DNA of 64,000 nt from Paenibacillus sp. FSL W8-0426 (GCF_037969725.1 NZ_CP150203.1:2062001-2126000); one strand, 5' to 3'. Shown: positions 1 to 8,902, counted from the stretch's first letter. Numbers and translations are program-made. The notes: generated from the letters alone by a model not told the origin.

Positions 1-189
1 CGCAAATCGATGCCGCAGTATCCGGTCGGGCATCTGCAGCATATTGCGGCGCTTCGGCAGGAACTCGGCGACAAATTGCCGGGCGTTTATGTTGCCGGGG
101 CTGCGTATGAAGGCGTTGGTTTGCCGGATTGCATCAAACAGGCGAAGGAAATGTCCATGCAGGCTGCAGCCGCGCTTGCGGCGTTGTAA
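1..189 (+). CDS. hemG: Protoporphyrinogen/coproporphyrinogen oxidase, C-terminal 62 residues only
   Basis: The window opens inside this gene; frame 1 is open from base 1 to TAA at 187-189. The visible tail contains 'YPVGH' followed by 'PGVYVAGAAYEGVGLPDCI', the FAD-binding C-terminal signature of HemG/HemY-type (coproporphyrinogen III) oxidases of Gram-positives, which oxidise the porphyrinogen in the coproporphyrin-dependent haem pathway. The final Ala-rich residues are ordinary for the family. A rho-independent terminator follows 13 bases after the stop, so this is the last gene of its operon, in Bacillales usually hemE-hemH-hemY. Family call is firm; the gene name (hemG versus the older hemY) is convention. 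Confidence 0.85.
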   Translation, partial: RKSMPQYPVGHLQHIAALRQELGDKLPGVYVAGAAYEGVGLPDCIKQAKEMSMQAAAALAAL

Positions 190-201
190 CATTCATCATG
201 G

Positions 202-250
202 GGCTGTCTCGAACGTTGAAATGGATACGTGGAGACGGCCTCTTTTTTTT
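202..250 (+). terminator. Rho-independent terminator after hemG
   Basis: Nine-base arms at 202-210 and 232-240 (one G-U pair) are followed by a T run at 241-250. It ends the haem operon. Confidence 0.8.
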
Positions 251-251
251 C

Positions 252-409
252 AGGCGGTCTGTCTACTTAGGGAGTGCATCGATAGTTATTTTTCTTTAGA
301 TTATGGAATTTCGCGGGTGTGAGCGAAGTTGAAGGCCATAATCGCAAGAAAAATTTCTGCTAAAGGCGGTCTGTCTACTTAGAGAGTGCATCGATAGTTA
401 TTTTTCTTA
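252..409. repeat. Tandemly placed pair of ~45-bp direct repeats upstream of capA
   Basis: Bases 252-296 and 364-408 are identical except for one position (G versus A in the middle). The copies start 112 bp apart. The second copy runs directly into the TATAAT-like element at 410-415 in front of the CapA gene, whereas the first runs into a degenerate version. The stretch between them is non-coding. Confidence 0.85.
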
Positions 410-415
410 TATAAT
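387..415 (+). promoter_or_regulatory. Putative SigA-like promoter of the CapA gene
   Basis: TATAAT at 410-415, with a weak -35 candidate (TGCATC, 387-392) 17 bp upstream, inside the second direct repeat. The transcript would begin about 30 bases before the Shine-Dalgarno. The -10 is convincing, the -35 is not. Confidence 0.45.
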
Positions 416-454
416 GATAGCGATTGGGTTGAAAAGGAATAGAAGAGGTGGTCT

Positions 455-1903
455 ATGTATCCCCCAAGATCCGAACGAGGTGCAAGGAAGAAAAAGCGAA
501 AGCGCATAAGCCCGCAAAAGGTAGTCTGGAGCATTAATCTGCTGCTTTTTGTCTGTATCATCCTGGTCTCGCTCTACTATATTCTCGGGATGAAGGAGCA
601 GCAGGCAAGCACAAACCCGCAAGATGAGATTGTAAGTGAGGTTCCGGCGGATCGCGACAATACCGAGGAGAACCAACCTGCTGGTGAATCAGATGCAAAA
701 CCGGTAACTGGCGGAACGTTGGATGAAGAGCCTGACCAAACGCCTCAGCCTGACCATCAGGAATCCCCTGCTGCAAGTGGAGGGAAGCAAGGTTCAGAGC
801 CTGCGAATGCATCCGGAACTTCCGAGGCCGGCAAGACAGACCAACCTGCGAAACAGCCGGAAAAGCCAGAGAAGCCTGCGTCATCCAACGCTTCGGCTGC
901 TCAGGACAACGATAAGTCTTCGGGTAGCAGCGTTGTTGCGCCTCAGCCTTCGGGTACCTCCGGTGATGTCATTATTAATATTGTCGGAGATATGCAATTT
1001 TCGGGCAAGGTAGCGGAAGTCCTCGATAAAAACGGCTATGACTATGCCTTTGCTCAACTTGGAGGCATGTTTAAGGAAGACGACCTGACCATCGGCAATT
1101 TGGAAACCCCTGTTACGCTTGGCGGAACCGGGGCTGCCAACAAAACCTTTGTGTACAAATCTTCACCCAAAGCGCTTGCCGCAATGGTCGCTGCTGGATT
1201 TGACGCCGTAAACCTGGCCAACAATCACATTTTGGATCAGGGCGTGGAAGGTTTGGTGGATACGCTCACCTATCTCAAGGAGTATGGCATCGAACATGTC
1301 GGCGCGGGCATGAATCAGGACGAGGCGTATGCTCCTGTATACATGGAACGCAAAGGAATGAAGATTGCCCTGCTTGGTTTCAGCAGGGTCGTTCCGGAAA
1401 CGAGTTGGAAAGCCGAAGGAAACCGGGCTGGCGTTGCAGAAGCTTACAGCTCGGCCGCGGCTGTAAATGCAATCAAGGAGGCCCGCAAGCATGCCGATTT
1501 GGTCATTGTGGTCGCCCATTGGGGAGAGGAACGTGTAAGCACCCCCAACAGTGACCAGACGAGACTGGCTCATGAATTCGTTGACGCTGGCGCGGATCTG
1601 ATCATCGGGGGACACCCTCATGTACTGCAAGGCGTCGAGCTGTACAAGGGCAAATGGATCGCTTACAGTACAGGCAATTTCATTTTTTCAAGATCGACCA
1701 CGGAGGAGACCTGGAAAACGGCTGTCTTCCAGGCGCGCTGCAGCGCGGATGCCAAATGCAGCATGAAAGTGGTGCCTTATGAAGCAGGGCTGGGGCAAGC
1801 CATTCCGATGGAAGCCGACGCTGCACGGTTGCTTCTGGAACAGATGACCACGCTTTCTCCTGGCATCCGTTTTGAACCAAACGGAGCAGCTGTGACGAAA
1901 TGA
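455..1903 (+). CDS. CapA-family (poly-gamma-glutamate biosynthesis type) membrane-anchored metallophosphoesterase-like protein
   Basis: 482 residues. A basic N-terminus (KKKRKR) precedes one membrane segment at about residues 24-44. A long Pro/Ser/Ala/Glu-rich, probably disordered linker runs to about residue 170, and then a CapA domain follows. Its signatures are visible: 'IVGDM' (~176-180), 'GNLETP' (~214), 'NLANNH' (~253-258), 'VAHWGEE' (~353) and 'GGHPH' (~385-389), the Asp/Asn/His pattern of the calcineurin-like fold. The domain would lie outside the membrane. The family includes PgsA/CapA of poly-gamma-glutamate synthesis, but no pgsB/pgsC genes are near, so a role in that polymer is not supported here. 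The start at 455 has AGAGGTGG upstream. It overlaps the frame of the next gene by a few bases, suggesting coupling. Confidence 0.85.
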   Translation: MYPPRSERGARKKKRKRISPQKVVWSINLLLFVCIILVSLYYILGMKEQQASTNPQDEIVSEVPADRDNTEENQPAGESDAKPVTGGTLDEEPDQTPQPDHQESPAASGGKQGSEPANASGTSEAGKTDQPAKQPEKPEKPASSNASAAQDNDKSSGSSVVAPQPSGTSGDVIINIVGDMQFSGKVAEVLDKNGYDYAFAQLGGMFKEDDLTIGNLETPVTLGGTGAANKTFVYKSSPKALAAMVAAGFDAVNLANNHILDQGVEGLVDTLTYLKEYGIEHVGAGMNQDEAYAPVYMERKGMKIALLGFSRVVPETSWKAEGNRAGVAEAYSSAAAVNAIKEARKHADLVIVVAHWGEERVSTPNSDQTRLAHEFVDAGADLIIGGHPHVLQGVELYKGKWIAYSTGNFIFSRSTTEETWKTAVFQARCSADAKCSMKVVPYEAGLGQAIPMEADAARLLLEQMTTLSPGIRFEPNGAAVTK

Positions 1904-1926
1904 CTATCATTTTAGGGGGAAACCTA

Positions 1927-2679
1927 GTGAAAAACATATGTGTCGCGCACCGCGGATACTCCTCGGTAGCGCCCGAAAACACGATGGCGGCCTTTTTGCT
2001 GGCCATGGAGCAGCCGCAAGTGCAATGGATTGAGCTGGATGTTCAAATGTCGCGCGATGGTGTTCCCGTCGTCATTCATGATTTTTCGTTGGAACGTACG
2101 ACAAATGGCGAAGGTTTGGTCCGGGAGACAGATCGCTCCACTATGGCATCGCTTGATGCCGGATCATGGAAAAGCAAACAATACGCAGGGGAGCGCATAC
2201 CGACTTTGGCGGAAGTGCTGGATCGCTGCTGCGGCAAAGTACGGCTCAATATCGAATTGAAGACGGTAGGGAACATGTACCCCGATTTGCCGGAAGCGGT
2301 CATTCGAGAGGTGAAGAAGCGTCATATGCAGAACGACGTTGTTTTGACCTCCTTCGAACCGACGGCTTTGATCAAAGCAAAGGAGATTGACCCCGGGATT
2401 AGGACCGGGTTGATCATTGATGCCTATCCAGCCGATCTTCCCGAGCGTTTGCAGGAAATGAAGTGCAGTTTTCTGTCTATTGGACACTCCCATGTCAATC
2501 GCAGCATGATGAACGATTTGCGGAGCAGAGGCATCCAAGTCATGGCTTGGACGGTGGACGATCCGGCCGTCATGCAGCAGCTCGCGGCGGTCGATCCGGA
2601 AGTGATGATCTGCACAAACGATGTGCATGCGTGGCAGGTAGCTTTCCGTGATTCGCATGACCGGTTTATCAAACGTTAG
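1927..2679 (+). CDS. Glycerophosphodiester phosphodiesterase (GDPD)
   Basis: 250 residues from the GTG at 1927, chosen because AGGGGGA lies 6 bases upstream; an in-frame ATG at 1900 overlaps the CapA stop and lacks a binding site. The N-terminus has the GDPD signature 'AHRGYSSVAPENT', then 'ELDVQMSRDGVPVVIHD', with the catalytic His/Arg pair and acidic metal ligands, and ends with 'AWTVDDP'. The enzyme hydrolyses glycerophosphodiesters to glycerol-3-phosphate plus alcohol. There is no signal peptide, so it is cytoplasmic. It is probably co-transcribed with the upstream CapA gene and the downstream FAH gene, with 44 bp between. Confidence 0.9.
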   Translation: MKNICVAHRGYSSVAPENTMAAFLLAMEQPQVQWIELDVQMSRDGVPVVIHDFSLERTTNGEGLVRETDRSTMASLDAGSWKSKQYAGERIPTLAEVLDRCCGKVRLNIELKTVGNMYPDLPEAVIREVKKRHMQNDVVLTSFEPTALIKAKEIDPGIRTGLIIDAYPADLPERLQEMKCSFLSIGHSHVNRSMMNDLRSRGIQVMAWTVDDPAVMQQLAAVDPEVMICTNDVHAWQVAFRDSHDRFIKR

Positions 2680-2723
2680 AGGCAAAGCTTTGCATAACGA
2701 ATCCGACAAAGGTGGTTGTATTC

Positions 2724-3353
2724 ATGCTGACAAATATTCGCAACGTATACTGTGTAGGACGCAATTATAAACTTCATGCCGAAGAACTGGGCAATGCCGT
2801 TCCTGACGAACCGATGATTTTCATGAAACCTTCCCACGCGGTCATCCCCATGACTGAAGAGGTCATTGAACTGCCGGCCGGAAAAGGTGAAATCCATTAT
2901 GAGGCCGAACTGGTCATCCGCATCGGAAGCAGCTACGAGCCGGGAGTCAAGGTAGATGAGCTTGTCGATGCTTATGCTTTTGGCATTGATTTCACGCTTC
3001 GGGACGTACAGTCCAAAATTAAACAAAAAGGCCATCCTTGGACGGCGGCCAAAGGGTTCCGCAATTCGGCGCCGATTACCGATTTTCAGCCTTTTCCTGG
3101 GGTGAAAGACTTGCTGGAAAGCGACTTTACGCTGACCAAAAATGGGGAAACGGTGCAGCGCGGCAACATCCGCAACATGATTTTCAGCTTGCAGGACATC
3201 GTGGATTATGTTGGCCATCATTATGGCCTGGGAGCTGGTGATGTGATCTTTACCGGAACACCTGAAGGGGTGGGACCAACGACGGCAGGAGACGTGCTGG
3301 AATTGGGCTGGAATGGCCAAACGGTGGGCAAATGTTCCATCGCATTGAAGTAG
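2724..3353 (+). CDS. Fumarylacetoacetate hydrolase (FAH) family protein
   Basis: 209 residues from ATG 2724, which has AGGTGG 9 bases upstream; a GTG at 2712 overlaps that binding site and is rejected. The sequence shows the FAH fold core: 'CVGRNYKLHAEELGN', 'FMKPSHAV', the metal-binding Glu pair in 'EIHYEAELVIRIG', 'GIDFTLRDVQ', and 'GDVIFTGTPEGVGP'. Members are Mg-dependent oxaloacetate tautomerases or decarboxylases, acylpyruvate hydrolases, or hydrolases of aromatic-degradation intermediates. No aromatic catabolism genes are nearby, so oxaloacetate/acylpyruvate housekeeping is the more likely activity. A terminator follows. Confidence 0.88.
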   Translation: MLTNIRNVYCVGRNYKLHAEELGNAVPDEPMIFMKPSHAVIPMTEEVIELPAGKGEIHYEAELVIRIGSSYEPGVKVDELVDAYAFGIDFTLRDVQSKIKQKGHPWTAAKGFRNSAPITDFQPFPGVKDLLESDFTLTKNGETVQRGNIRNMIFSLQDIVDYVGHHYGLGAGDVIFTGTPEGVGPTTAGDVLELGWNGQTVGKCSIALK

Positions 3354-3398
3354 AGGACACCAACATGTGATCTGTCTATAACGGGAACAAAGCTGCAA

Positions 3399-3420
3399 GG
3401 AGCGCGAAGGCGCTCCTTTT
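3399..3420 (+). terminator. Rho-independent terminator after the FAH gene
   Basis: Seven GC-rich pairs (3399-3405 with 3410-3416), loop GAAG, then TTTT and a T-rich tail. Confidence 0.8.
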
Positions 3421-3549
3421 GGTTTTGCGGCATTTCATCAACATTTCGGCATCACGGGAAACCGTGTTATAATCAGTGTACTGTTGATCAACTTTTAAAA
3501 TGGGAGAGCGTCCGTTGCATTTAACGCATGCTGACGTACAGGAGAACAT

Positions 3550-4359
3550 ATGGACTGGATCATCGGCGCCGTGTGCGCCTTTATTGTAGCGGGCGCCGCC
3601 TATGCCAAAAAATCGCTTACCCTGTCGGGAGCGCTTGCGGCTGTCATGATGGGAACCATCTATTACGGCGCGGGGAATTTGTTTTGGTTTGGTACGCTGC
3701 TGCTGTTTTTCATCACTTCCACGATGCTTTCGAAGTATCGAAAGGATCGCAAGCAGGAGCTGGAGAAATCGTACGCCAAAACGGGAAATCGTGACGCGGG
3801 ACAAGTCATGGCCAATGGCGGCATCGGCATGATTCTTTGCCTTGCATACTGGCTGTATCCGCATCCGGCTTGGTTGTATGCGTTCATCGGTGTCATGGCG
3901 ACCGTTACCTCCGATACCTGGGCGACTGAACTGGGTAGTTTAAGCCGCAAGCCTCCTCGTTCCGTGCTGACATGGAAGGTGCTGACACCCGGAGCTTCCG
4001 GAGGTGTATCGATGCTTGGCACCACTGCTGCTGCTGCAGGCGGGGCCATGATCGGCGCGGGAGCCTCCTTCTTTGGCTGGATGGCCGGCATGGAACATGC
4101 TCATGTGTTGGGCTGGATATGTACGGGACTGGTCGGCGGGCTTGCGGGGGCTTTTGCCGATTCCTATCTGGGAGCAACCGTGCAGCGTATGTATCGCTGC
4201 ACCGTATGTGGGCGCGACGTGGAGGTTGGAACGCATTGCGGGCATGATACGGTGCGAGCGCGAGGCTGGTCATGGATGAGCAACGATCTGGTGAACGTAA
4301 TCAGTTCCCTTGTCGGTGCAGGCGTGGCCATTGGATTAGGGAACATTTTTGCGCTATAG
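3550..4359 (+). CDS. DUF92 integral membrane protein
   Basis: 269 residues, about six hydrophobic segments. It has the DUF92 features: an N-terminal 'LTLSGALAA' helix, the 'ATVTSDTWATELGSL' segment, 'GVSMLGT', and the C-terminal 'GAFADSYLGATVQ' followed by a Cys pair (CTVC) and a further Cys/His. DUF92 contains human TMEM19 and plant VTE6 (phytyl-phosphate kinase), so a role in isoprenoid phosphate metabolism is possible but unproven in bacteria. It starts a new transcription unit with a TATAAT at 3468-3473. The TetR gene begins 13 bases after its stop. Confidence 0.85.
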   Translation: MDWIIGAVCAFIVAGAAYAKKSLTLSGALAAVMMGTIYYGAGNLFWFGTLLLFFITSTMLSKYRKDRKQELEKSYAKTGNRDAGQVMANGGIGMILCLAYWLYPHPAWLYAFIGVMATVTSDTWATELGSLSRKPPRSVLTWKVLTPGASGGVSMLGTTAAAAGGAMIGAGASFFGWMAGMEHAHVLGWICTGLVGGLAGAFADSYLGATVQRMYRCTVCGRDVEVGTHCGHDTVRARGWSWMSNDLVNVISSLVGAGVAIGLGNIFAL

Positions 4360-4372
4360 GGGGAGTTGCATT

Positions 4373-4951
4373 TTGAGCAGCGTGCAGGGAGACAAATCGG
4401 AAGCCATTTTGGATGCGGCATACACGATATTTGGATCGAAGGGATTTTACGAAACCAAGATGTCCGATATCGCGGACGATGCGGGTATCGCCAAAGGCAC
4501 GATTTATTTATATTTCAAAAGCAAAGAGCAATTATTTGTGGCCGTATCGAAAAGGGACTGCAATGAATTCATCAGCCGTCTGGGCCGAGCGCTGGAAGCT
4601 CATGAAAGCACGGGCGACAAGCTTGGGGCCATTGCCGAAACACATCTGACGTATTATTATGAACGCCGCAATCATACCAAGCTGTTTTTTATGGCCCCGA
4701 ACAACGATCCGGATCTGATGCAGTTCATGAAAGGGTTCATGCGCGAGTACATGGGCGTGGTACGCGAGGTGCTGGAGCGGGCAGGCGTGCCGGACCCTGT
4801 GTTGCTGGCAGAAGCTTATATCGGCATTCTTGACCGCCTGAAAATGGATATCATGCTGAATCCCGAGTTCGGCGAAGAGGATCTGAACAGACGGATTGCG
4901 TTTGCGGCAGCATTATTCCTGGATGGGTGCCGTTCTTTTTTGCAAGCATGA
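4373..4951 (+). CDS. TetR/AcrR-family transcriptional regulator
   Basis: 192 residues from TTG 4373, with AGGGGGA 8 bases upstream. The N-terminal helix-turn-helix is classical: 'ILDAAYTIFGSKGFYETKMSDIADDAGIAKGTIYLYFKSKEQLF'-like spacing, with the recognition helix around residues 28-45. The C-terminal ligand domain is divergent and gives no inducer. It lies between a DUF92 gene and an ABC-F ATPase gene, both in the same direction with short gaps, so it may control one or both. No obvious palindromic operator was seen in the 49-bp gap before the ABC-F gene. Confidence 0.88.
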   Translation: MSSVQGDKSEAILDAAYTIFGSKGFYETKMSDIADDAGIAKGTIYLYFKSKEQLFVAVSKRDCNEFISRLGRALEAHESTGDKLGAIAETHLTYYYERRNHTKLFFMAPNNDPDLMQFMKGFMREYMGVVREVLERAGVPDPVLLAEAYIGILDRLKMDIMLNPEFGEEDLNRRIAFAAALFLDGCRSFLQA

Positions 4952-5000
4952 GTGGAGCGGGGACACCATCAACTAATTTACGGAGAAGTGGGTAACGAGC

Positions 5001-6932
5001 ATGAATATAATGACTGTGGAGCAAATCTCCAAGAGCTATGGCGAAAAAATATTGTTTAAGGATGCCTCATTCGGCTTGAACGACCAGGACAAAATCGGCA
5101 TTGTCGGCGTAAACGGGACGGGGAAATCTACGTTTTTGCGCGTCATTGCCGGGATTGAACAACCCGACGAAGGGCAGATCGCGATCGGCAATGACGTGCG
5201 CATTCAGTTTTTGGCACAAAATCCCGACTTCAACCCGGATAATACGGTGCTGCAGCAAGTATTTGAGGGTGACAGCCCGGAGATGAAGACCGTGCGCGAT
5301 TACACGGAAACGATGGAGCTGCTGGAGCTTCATCCTTCCGACACGGCTTTGCAGGAAAGACTGCTGCGACTGAACCAGCAGATGGAACAGCTCCAGATCT
5401 GGCAGTTGGAGAGCGAAGCCAAAAGCATTTTGTCCAAATTGGGCATCCGGCAGTTTGATGCACGCATGGGGACCTTATCCGGTGGACAGCGCAAAAGGGT
5501 GGCATTGGCGTCAGCGCTTATTCATCCTTGCGAACTGCTGATTCTGGACGAGCCGACGAACCATATCGATAACGATTCGGTGGTATGGCTGGAACAATAT
5601 TTGCAGAAACGGCGCGGCGCGCTGCTTATGATTACGCATGATCGCTATTTCCTGGACCGGGTAGCGAACGTGATGCTGGAATTGGACCATGGCCGTTTGT
5701 ATCGCTATGAGGCGAACTACACCCGTTTTTTGGAACTGAAGGCTGAACGCGAGGAGCGTGAGGTTGCTTCCGAGCAGAAGCGGCAAAACCTGCTCCGCAC
5801 GGAGCTGGCGTGGATTCGGCGCGGTGCCAAGGCGCGTACGACCAAACAGAAGGCGCGGATCGACCGTTTCGAACAATTGAAAGACCAGCAGGGCATCCAG
5901 CGTTCGGGGGCAATGGATGTGTCCGTCGGTTCCACGCGGTTGGGCAAAAAAATTCTGGAGATCGAGCATCTCTCCAAATCGGTCGGAGATCGCAAGCTGA
6001 TCAGCGACCTGAATTACATTGCCGTTCCCGGCGATCGGGTGGGCATTATTGGCCCCAACGGCAGCGGCAAGTCTACCTTGCTGCAGATGATTTCCGGCAA
6101 GCTGGAGCCGGATGAAGGCGAAGTGGTCCTCGGACCAACCGTGAACTTGGGTTATTTCACGCAGGAGCATCAGGAGATGAATGAATCCCTGCGCGTGATT
6201 GAATACATCAAGGAGGCGGCCGAGAACGTGAAAACAGCCGATGGTTCGGTTATCACCGCCTCGCAAATGCTGGAGCGTTTCCTGTTCCCTCCTGCCTCGC
6301 AGTGGACGCCGATTTCGCGCCTGTCGGGCGGGGAGAAGCGGCGGCTCTACTTGCTGCGCGTGCTGATGGGTGCGCCGAACGTACTGCTGCTGGATGAGCC
6401 GACCAATGATTTGGATATTCAGACGTTGGCCGTGCTTGAGGATTACCTGGACGATTTCCCGGGCGTCGTATTTGTCGTATCCCATGATCGGTATTTCCTG
6501 GATCGGACCATCGACAAAGTGTTGGCCTTCGAAGGCGCGGGCGTAGTGCGGGTGCATGTGGGCGATTACAGCGAATACGCGGAATGGATGGCCCGTAATG
6601 CCCCGGCCCCGGCGGGATTGGAAAATGCCGCAGGCGGTGCCAAGGCACAAGCTGAAACGGCTGACGTCAAGCCTGCTTCCGCTTCCAAGCCGAAGCTGAA
6701 GTTCAGCTTTAAGGAGCAGCGCGAATATGAACAGATCGATGATCATATCGAAAAGGCGGAAGCCAACATCGCGCGGATCAATACGGCCATGGAAGAAGCT
6801 TTTAGCGATTCCGCCCGTTTGCAGGAATTGATGGCTGAGCAGGCGGAAGCCGAACGGCATTTGGAGCAATTGATGGAACGCTGGACCTACCTGAACGAAC
6901 TTGCAGAACAGATCGAGCAGAGCAAATCGTAA
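5001..6932 (+). CDS. ABC-F family ribosome-associated ATPase, YfmR/Uup-like
   Basis: 643 residues with two ABC domains and no membrane segment, the ABC-F layout. Walker A 'GVNGTGKST' and signature 'LSGGQRKRVALA' belong to the first domain, 'GPNGSGKST' and 'LSGGEKRRLYLL' to the second; both have 'LLLDEPTN' or 'LILDEPTN' Walker B. An Arg/Lys-rich linker (about 245-300, 'WIRRGAKARTTKQKAR') joins them. A C-terminal coiled coil (about 570-640) is typical of Uup/YfmR. ABC-F proteins act at the ribosomal E site to relieve stalls, and some protect against antibiotics. This one has the housekeeping rather than resistance-type architecture. Start 5001 or the ATG at 5010 are both possible. Confidence 0.9.
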   Translation: MNIMTVEQISKSYGEKILFKDASFGLNDQDKIGIVGVNGTGKSTFLRVIAGIEQPDEGQIAIGNDVRIQFLAQNPDFNPDNTVLQQVFEGDSPEMKTVRDYTETMELLELHPSDTALQERLLRLNQQMEQLQIWQLESEAKSILSKLGIRQFDARMGTLSGGQRKRVALASALIHPCELLILDEPTNHIDNDSVVWLEQYLQKRRGALLMITHDRYFLDRVANVMLELDHGRLYRYEANYTRFLELKAEREEREVASEQKRQNLLRTELAWIRRGAKARTTKQKARIDRFEQLKDQQGIQRSGAMDVSVGSTRLGKKILEIEHLSKSVGDRKLISDLNYIAVPGDRVGIIGPNGSGKSTLLQMISGKLEPDEGEVVLGPTVNLGYFTQEHQEMNESLRVIEYIKEAAENVKTADGSVITASQMLERFLFPPASQWTPISRLSGGEKRRLYLLRVLMGAPNVLLLDEPTNDLDIQTLAVLEDYLDDFPGVVFVVSHDRYFLDRTIDKVLAFEGAGVVRVHVGDYSEYAEWMARNAPAPAGLENAAGGAKAQAETADVKPASASKPKLKFSFKEQREYEQIDDHIEKAEANIARINTAMEEAFSDSARLQELMAEQAEAERHLEQLMERWTYLNELAEQIEQSKS

Positions 6933-7192
6933 CCACGGACACGAATTTGAAGCAAGGATGCCATCTGTTCGGGGCATAAACCGATATGAACACCTTTCTG
7001 ATCAAGCGCCGCTTTGCTGTCGCACTGAGCAGGAAGGTGTTTTTGCATTGTCCGCTAGTAAGGCGCTCAGCAGAAATTTTGTACCTTTTCCCTGGATCTA
7101 TTCCGACCTATAGGACTTGATTTGAAACATTTGATATGAGGAGTGCGTGGGGGAGAATGCGCAGCGTGGTGTCGATTTATTTTTCCAAAAGC
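6933..7192. other. Non-coding stretch between ABC-F and M42 genes
   Basis: No convincing gene. A weak inverted repeat (6989-6996 with 7034-7041, then TTTT) may act as the ABC-F terminator. The rest holds nothing recognised. Confidence 0.5.
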
Positions 7193-7239
7193 AAAGGATG
7201 CCGCAACGGAATAAGAAAAGTCCGTAGGCATCCTTTTTT
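7193..7239. terminator. Bidirectional rho-independent terminator
   Basis: Ten-base perfect arms 7193-7202 and 7227-7236 with T run on the plus side and A-rich flank on the other. It lies 31 bp beyond the stop of the minus-strand M42 peptidase gene. Confidence 0.8.
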
Positions 7240-7269
7240 GCGGTGTATATCGTCGCGATATTATGGGGC

Positions 7270-8310
7270 TTAAGGGGTTGTGATATATGCCGTTAGCAGC
7301 CTTGCCGTGTTCAGTACCGCATTTTTGTGCGTACGCTCCATGGAATGGGAAGCATGAACGCCTGGACCGATGAGTGCGGCGCGGATATTGTTGCCGCCGC
7401 GGAGCGCTGCGCTGGCGTCCGAACCGTAATCCGGATAAATGTCGACGGCATGATCCAGGCCGCCTTTTTTGGCCAATTCAATCAGACGGCTTGTCATGGC
7501 ATAATCGTAAGGCCCGGAAGAATCTTTGGCACAGATCGAAACGTCGGTTTCTTTGCAGCTCAGATCATCCCCCATGGCGCCCATATCAACGGCGATCATT
7601 TCACTGATCTCCGCTGGGATGTGCGCGGCGCCATGACCGACTTCCTCATAGTTCGAAATGAGCAAAAGAACGTCATGCGCCGGCTTCCAACCCTCGCGTT
7701 TGGAAGATTCCAACAAGCCGAACAGTGCAGCTACGCTGGCTTTGTCATCCAGGTGTCTCGATTTGATGTAACCACTTGGCGTAATAACGGCCCGGGCATC
7801 AAAGGAAATAAAATCCCCGACGCCGATTCCGAGCGCGAGAACGTCCTCTTTGTTGTTCACGAGTTCGTCGATGCGTACTTCCATATGGCTTTCCTTGCGC
7901 TCGAACGTGCGGGCGTCAGGGTAGACATGGACCGAAGGATGCAGCGTAAGGATAGTGCCTGTATACGTTCTGCCGTCACGGGCATGGATCGTGCAATATT
8001 CGTTTTCGATGCTGTGCATGGTAAATCCGCCAACCGAAGTCAGTTTGAGCGTGCCGTAGGACGTAATGGAGCGGACCATGGCACCCAACGTATCGACGTG
8101 TGCGCTGAGGCCGATCGTTTTGCTGTTGTCTTGCCCGGGCAAACGCAGAATGGCGCCGCCTTTGTTGTTCAGTTTGGATTCGATGCCTAGAGATTGGGCT
8201 TCCTTGCAGATCATATCGATAATATGATGGGTATAACCGCTGGGACTAGGAGTGTCCAACAACGTTTTCAAAAAATTCAATACGTATGATTCATCGATGG
8301 TATGATGCAT
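7270..8310 (-). CDS. M42-family metallo-aminopeptidase (glutamyl aminopeptidase / deblocking type)
   Basis: 346 residues, normal for M42. Metal ligands are visible: H71/D73 in 'SAHVDTLG', D188 in 'HLDDK', catalytic and ligand Glu in 'SNYEEVGHG' (E222/E223), D242 in 'AVDMGA' and H328 in 'ERTHKN'. The family forms tetrahedral dodecamers that trim peptides in the cytoplasm; members are often misnamed endoglucanase or FrvX. Start 8310 has AAGGAGG about 11 bases upstream; a nearer ATG is out of frame. The gene is monocistronic, flanked by its own terminator. Confidence 0.9.
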   Translation of the reverse strand: MHHTIDESYVLNFLKTLLDTPSPSGYTHHIIDMICKEAQSLGIESKLNNKGGAILRLPGQDNSKTIGLSAHVDTLGAMVRSITSYGTLKLTSVGGFTMHSIENEYCTIHARDGRTYTGTILTLHPSVHVYPDARTFERKESHMEVRIDELVNNKEDVLALGIGVGDFISFDARAVITPSGYIKSRHLDDKASVAALFGLLESSKREGWKPAHDVLLLISNYEEVGHGAAHIPAEISEMIAVDMGAMGDDLSCKETDVSICAKDSSGPYDYAMTSRLIELAKKGGLDHAVDIYPDYGSDASAALRGGNNIRAALIGPGVHASHSMERTHKNAVLNTARLLTAYITTP

Positions 8311-8360
8311 GGGTCATTTGTCCTCCTTCATTGAAACTCACAATTTAAAAAACAGAAACA

Positions 8361-8409
8361 CAGCCTGGCAGGCGGAAATGCAGTGCATCACCAAGTACCC
8401 GGCAGGCTG
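8361..8409 (-). terminator. Possible terminator of the LapA gene
   Basis: Read on the minus strand, arms CAGCCTG/CAGGCTG enclose a long loop and are followed by a T-rich tail. The long loop makes this tentative. Confidence 0.4.
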
Positions 8410-8446
8410 CTTCGAGTGCTACCATGTATTGTTCCGCTCTAAATCC

Positions 8447-8803
8447 CTACTCCTTTTTATGCAAGGAATCTGGATCCTCCGTTCCGATCGGAGCAGCTGT
8501 TTGAGATGGTTCCGCGGAAGCAAACGAATCAGGCGAGAATGGGCTCGCCGCAGATTGTTCTAGTTCGGTAATACGCAGCTTCAATTGTTTGTTTTCGCGC
8601 TGAAGCCGGTATTGGCGGTAAATGCCGTAAGATCCCACGATAACGCCGCCGATCAGCGTGCAGCCGAGAATGAGCAGAATCAACGGAATCTGGAACGTGT
8701 TGAACAGCAGGTTGACCTTCACGGCGTTGACGTTAATCACCGCAAAAATGCCAGTTAATAATGCAAAAACGAGACCTGCAATGAGGGACCATTGCATTTT
8801 CAT
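8447..8803 (-). CDS. LapA-domain (DUF1049) small membrane protein
   Basis: 118 residues. Two hydrophobic helices (about 8-28 and 38-60: 'LIAGLVFALLTGIFAVINVN', 'FQIPLILLILGCTLIGGVIVG') enclose the LapA-type 'NVNAVKVNLLF' turn. A basic coiled-coil stretch (about 65-85) and a polar Ser/Pro-rich tail follow. LapA proteins assist envelope assembly in Proteobacteria; in Firmicutes the function is unknown. The ribosome site AAGGAGG is 7 bases from the start. It is downstream of, but separated by a terminator from, pepF. Confidence 0.82.
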   Translation of the reverse strand: MKMQWSLIAGLVFALLTGIFAVINVNAVKVNLLFNTFQIPLILLILGCTLIGGVIVGSYGIYRQYRLQRENKQLKLRITELEQSAASPFSPDSFASAEPSQTAAPIGTEDPDSLHKKE

Positions 8804-8902
8804 GATGTTGCCTCCTTGTTAGGACCGTCCTTTTCCTTGAAGGAAAGGCTATGCAGCATTTTAATTCTTTCCTGGGTCCTGAACGTTTGCAGTCTGATCC
8901 GA

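Noticed and set aside
2164..2709. Long open frames on the strand opposite GDPD and FAH genes
   Set aside because: They are shadows of coding sequence on the other strand, without ribosome sites or recognisable domains.
5511..6977. 488-residue open frame opposite the ABC-F gene
   Set aside because: Antisense shadow of the two conserved ABC domains; no start signal.
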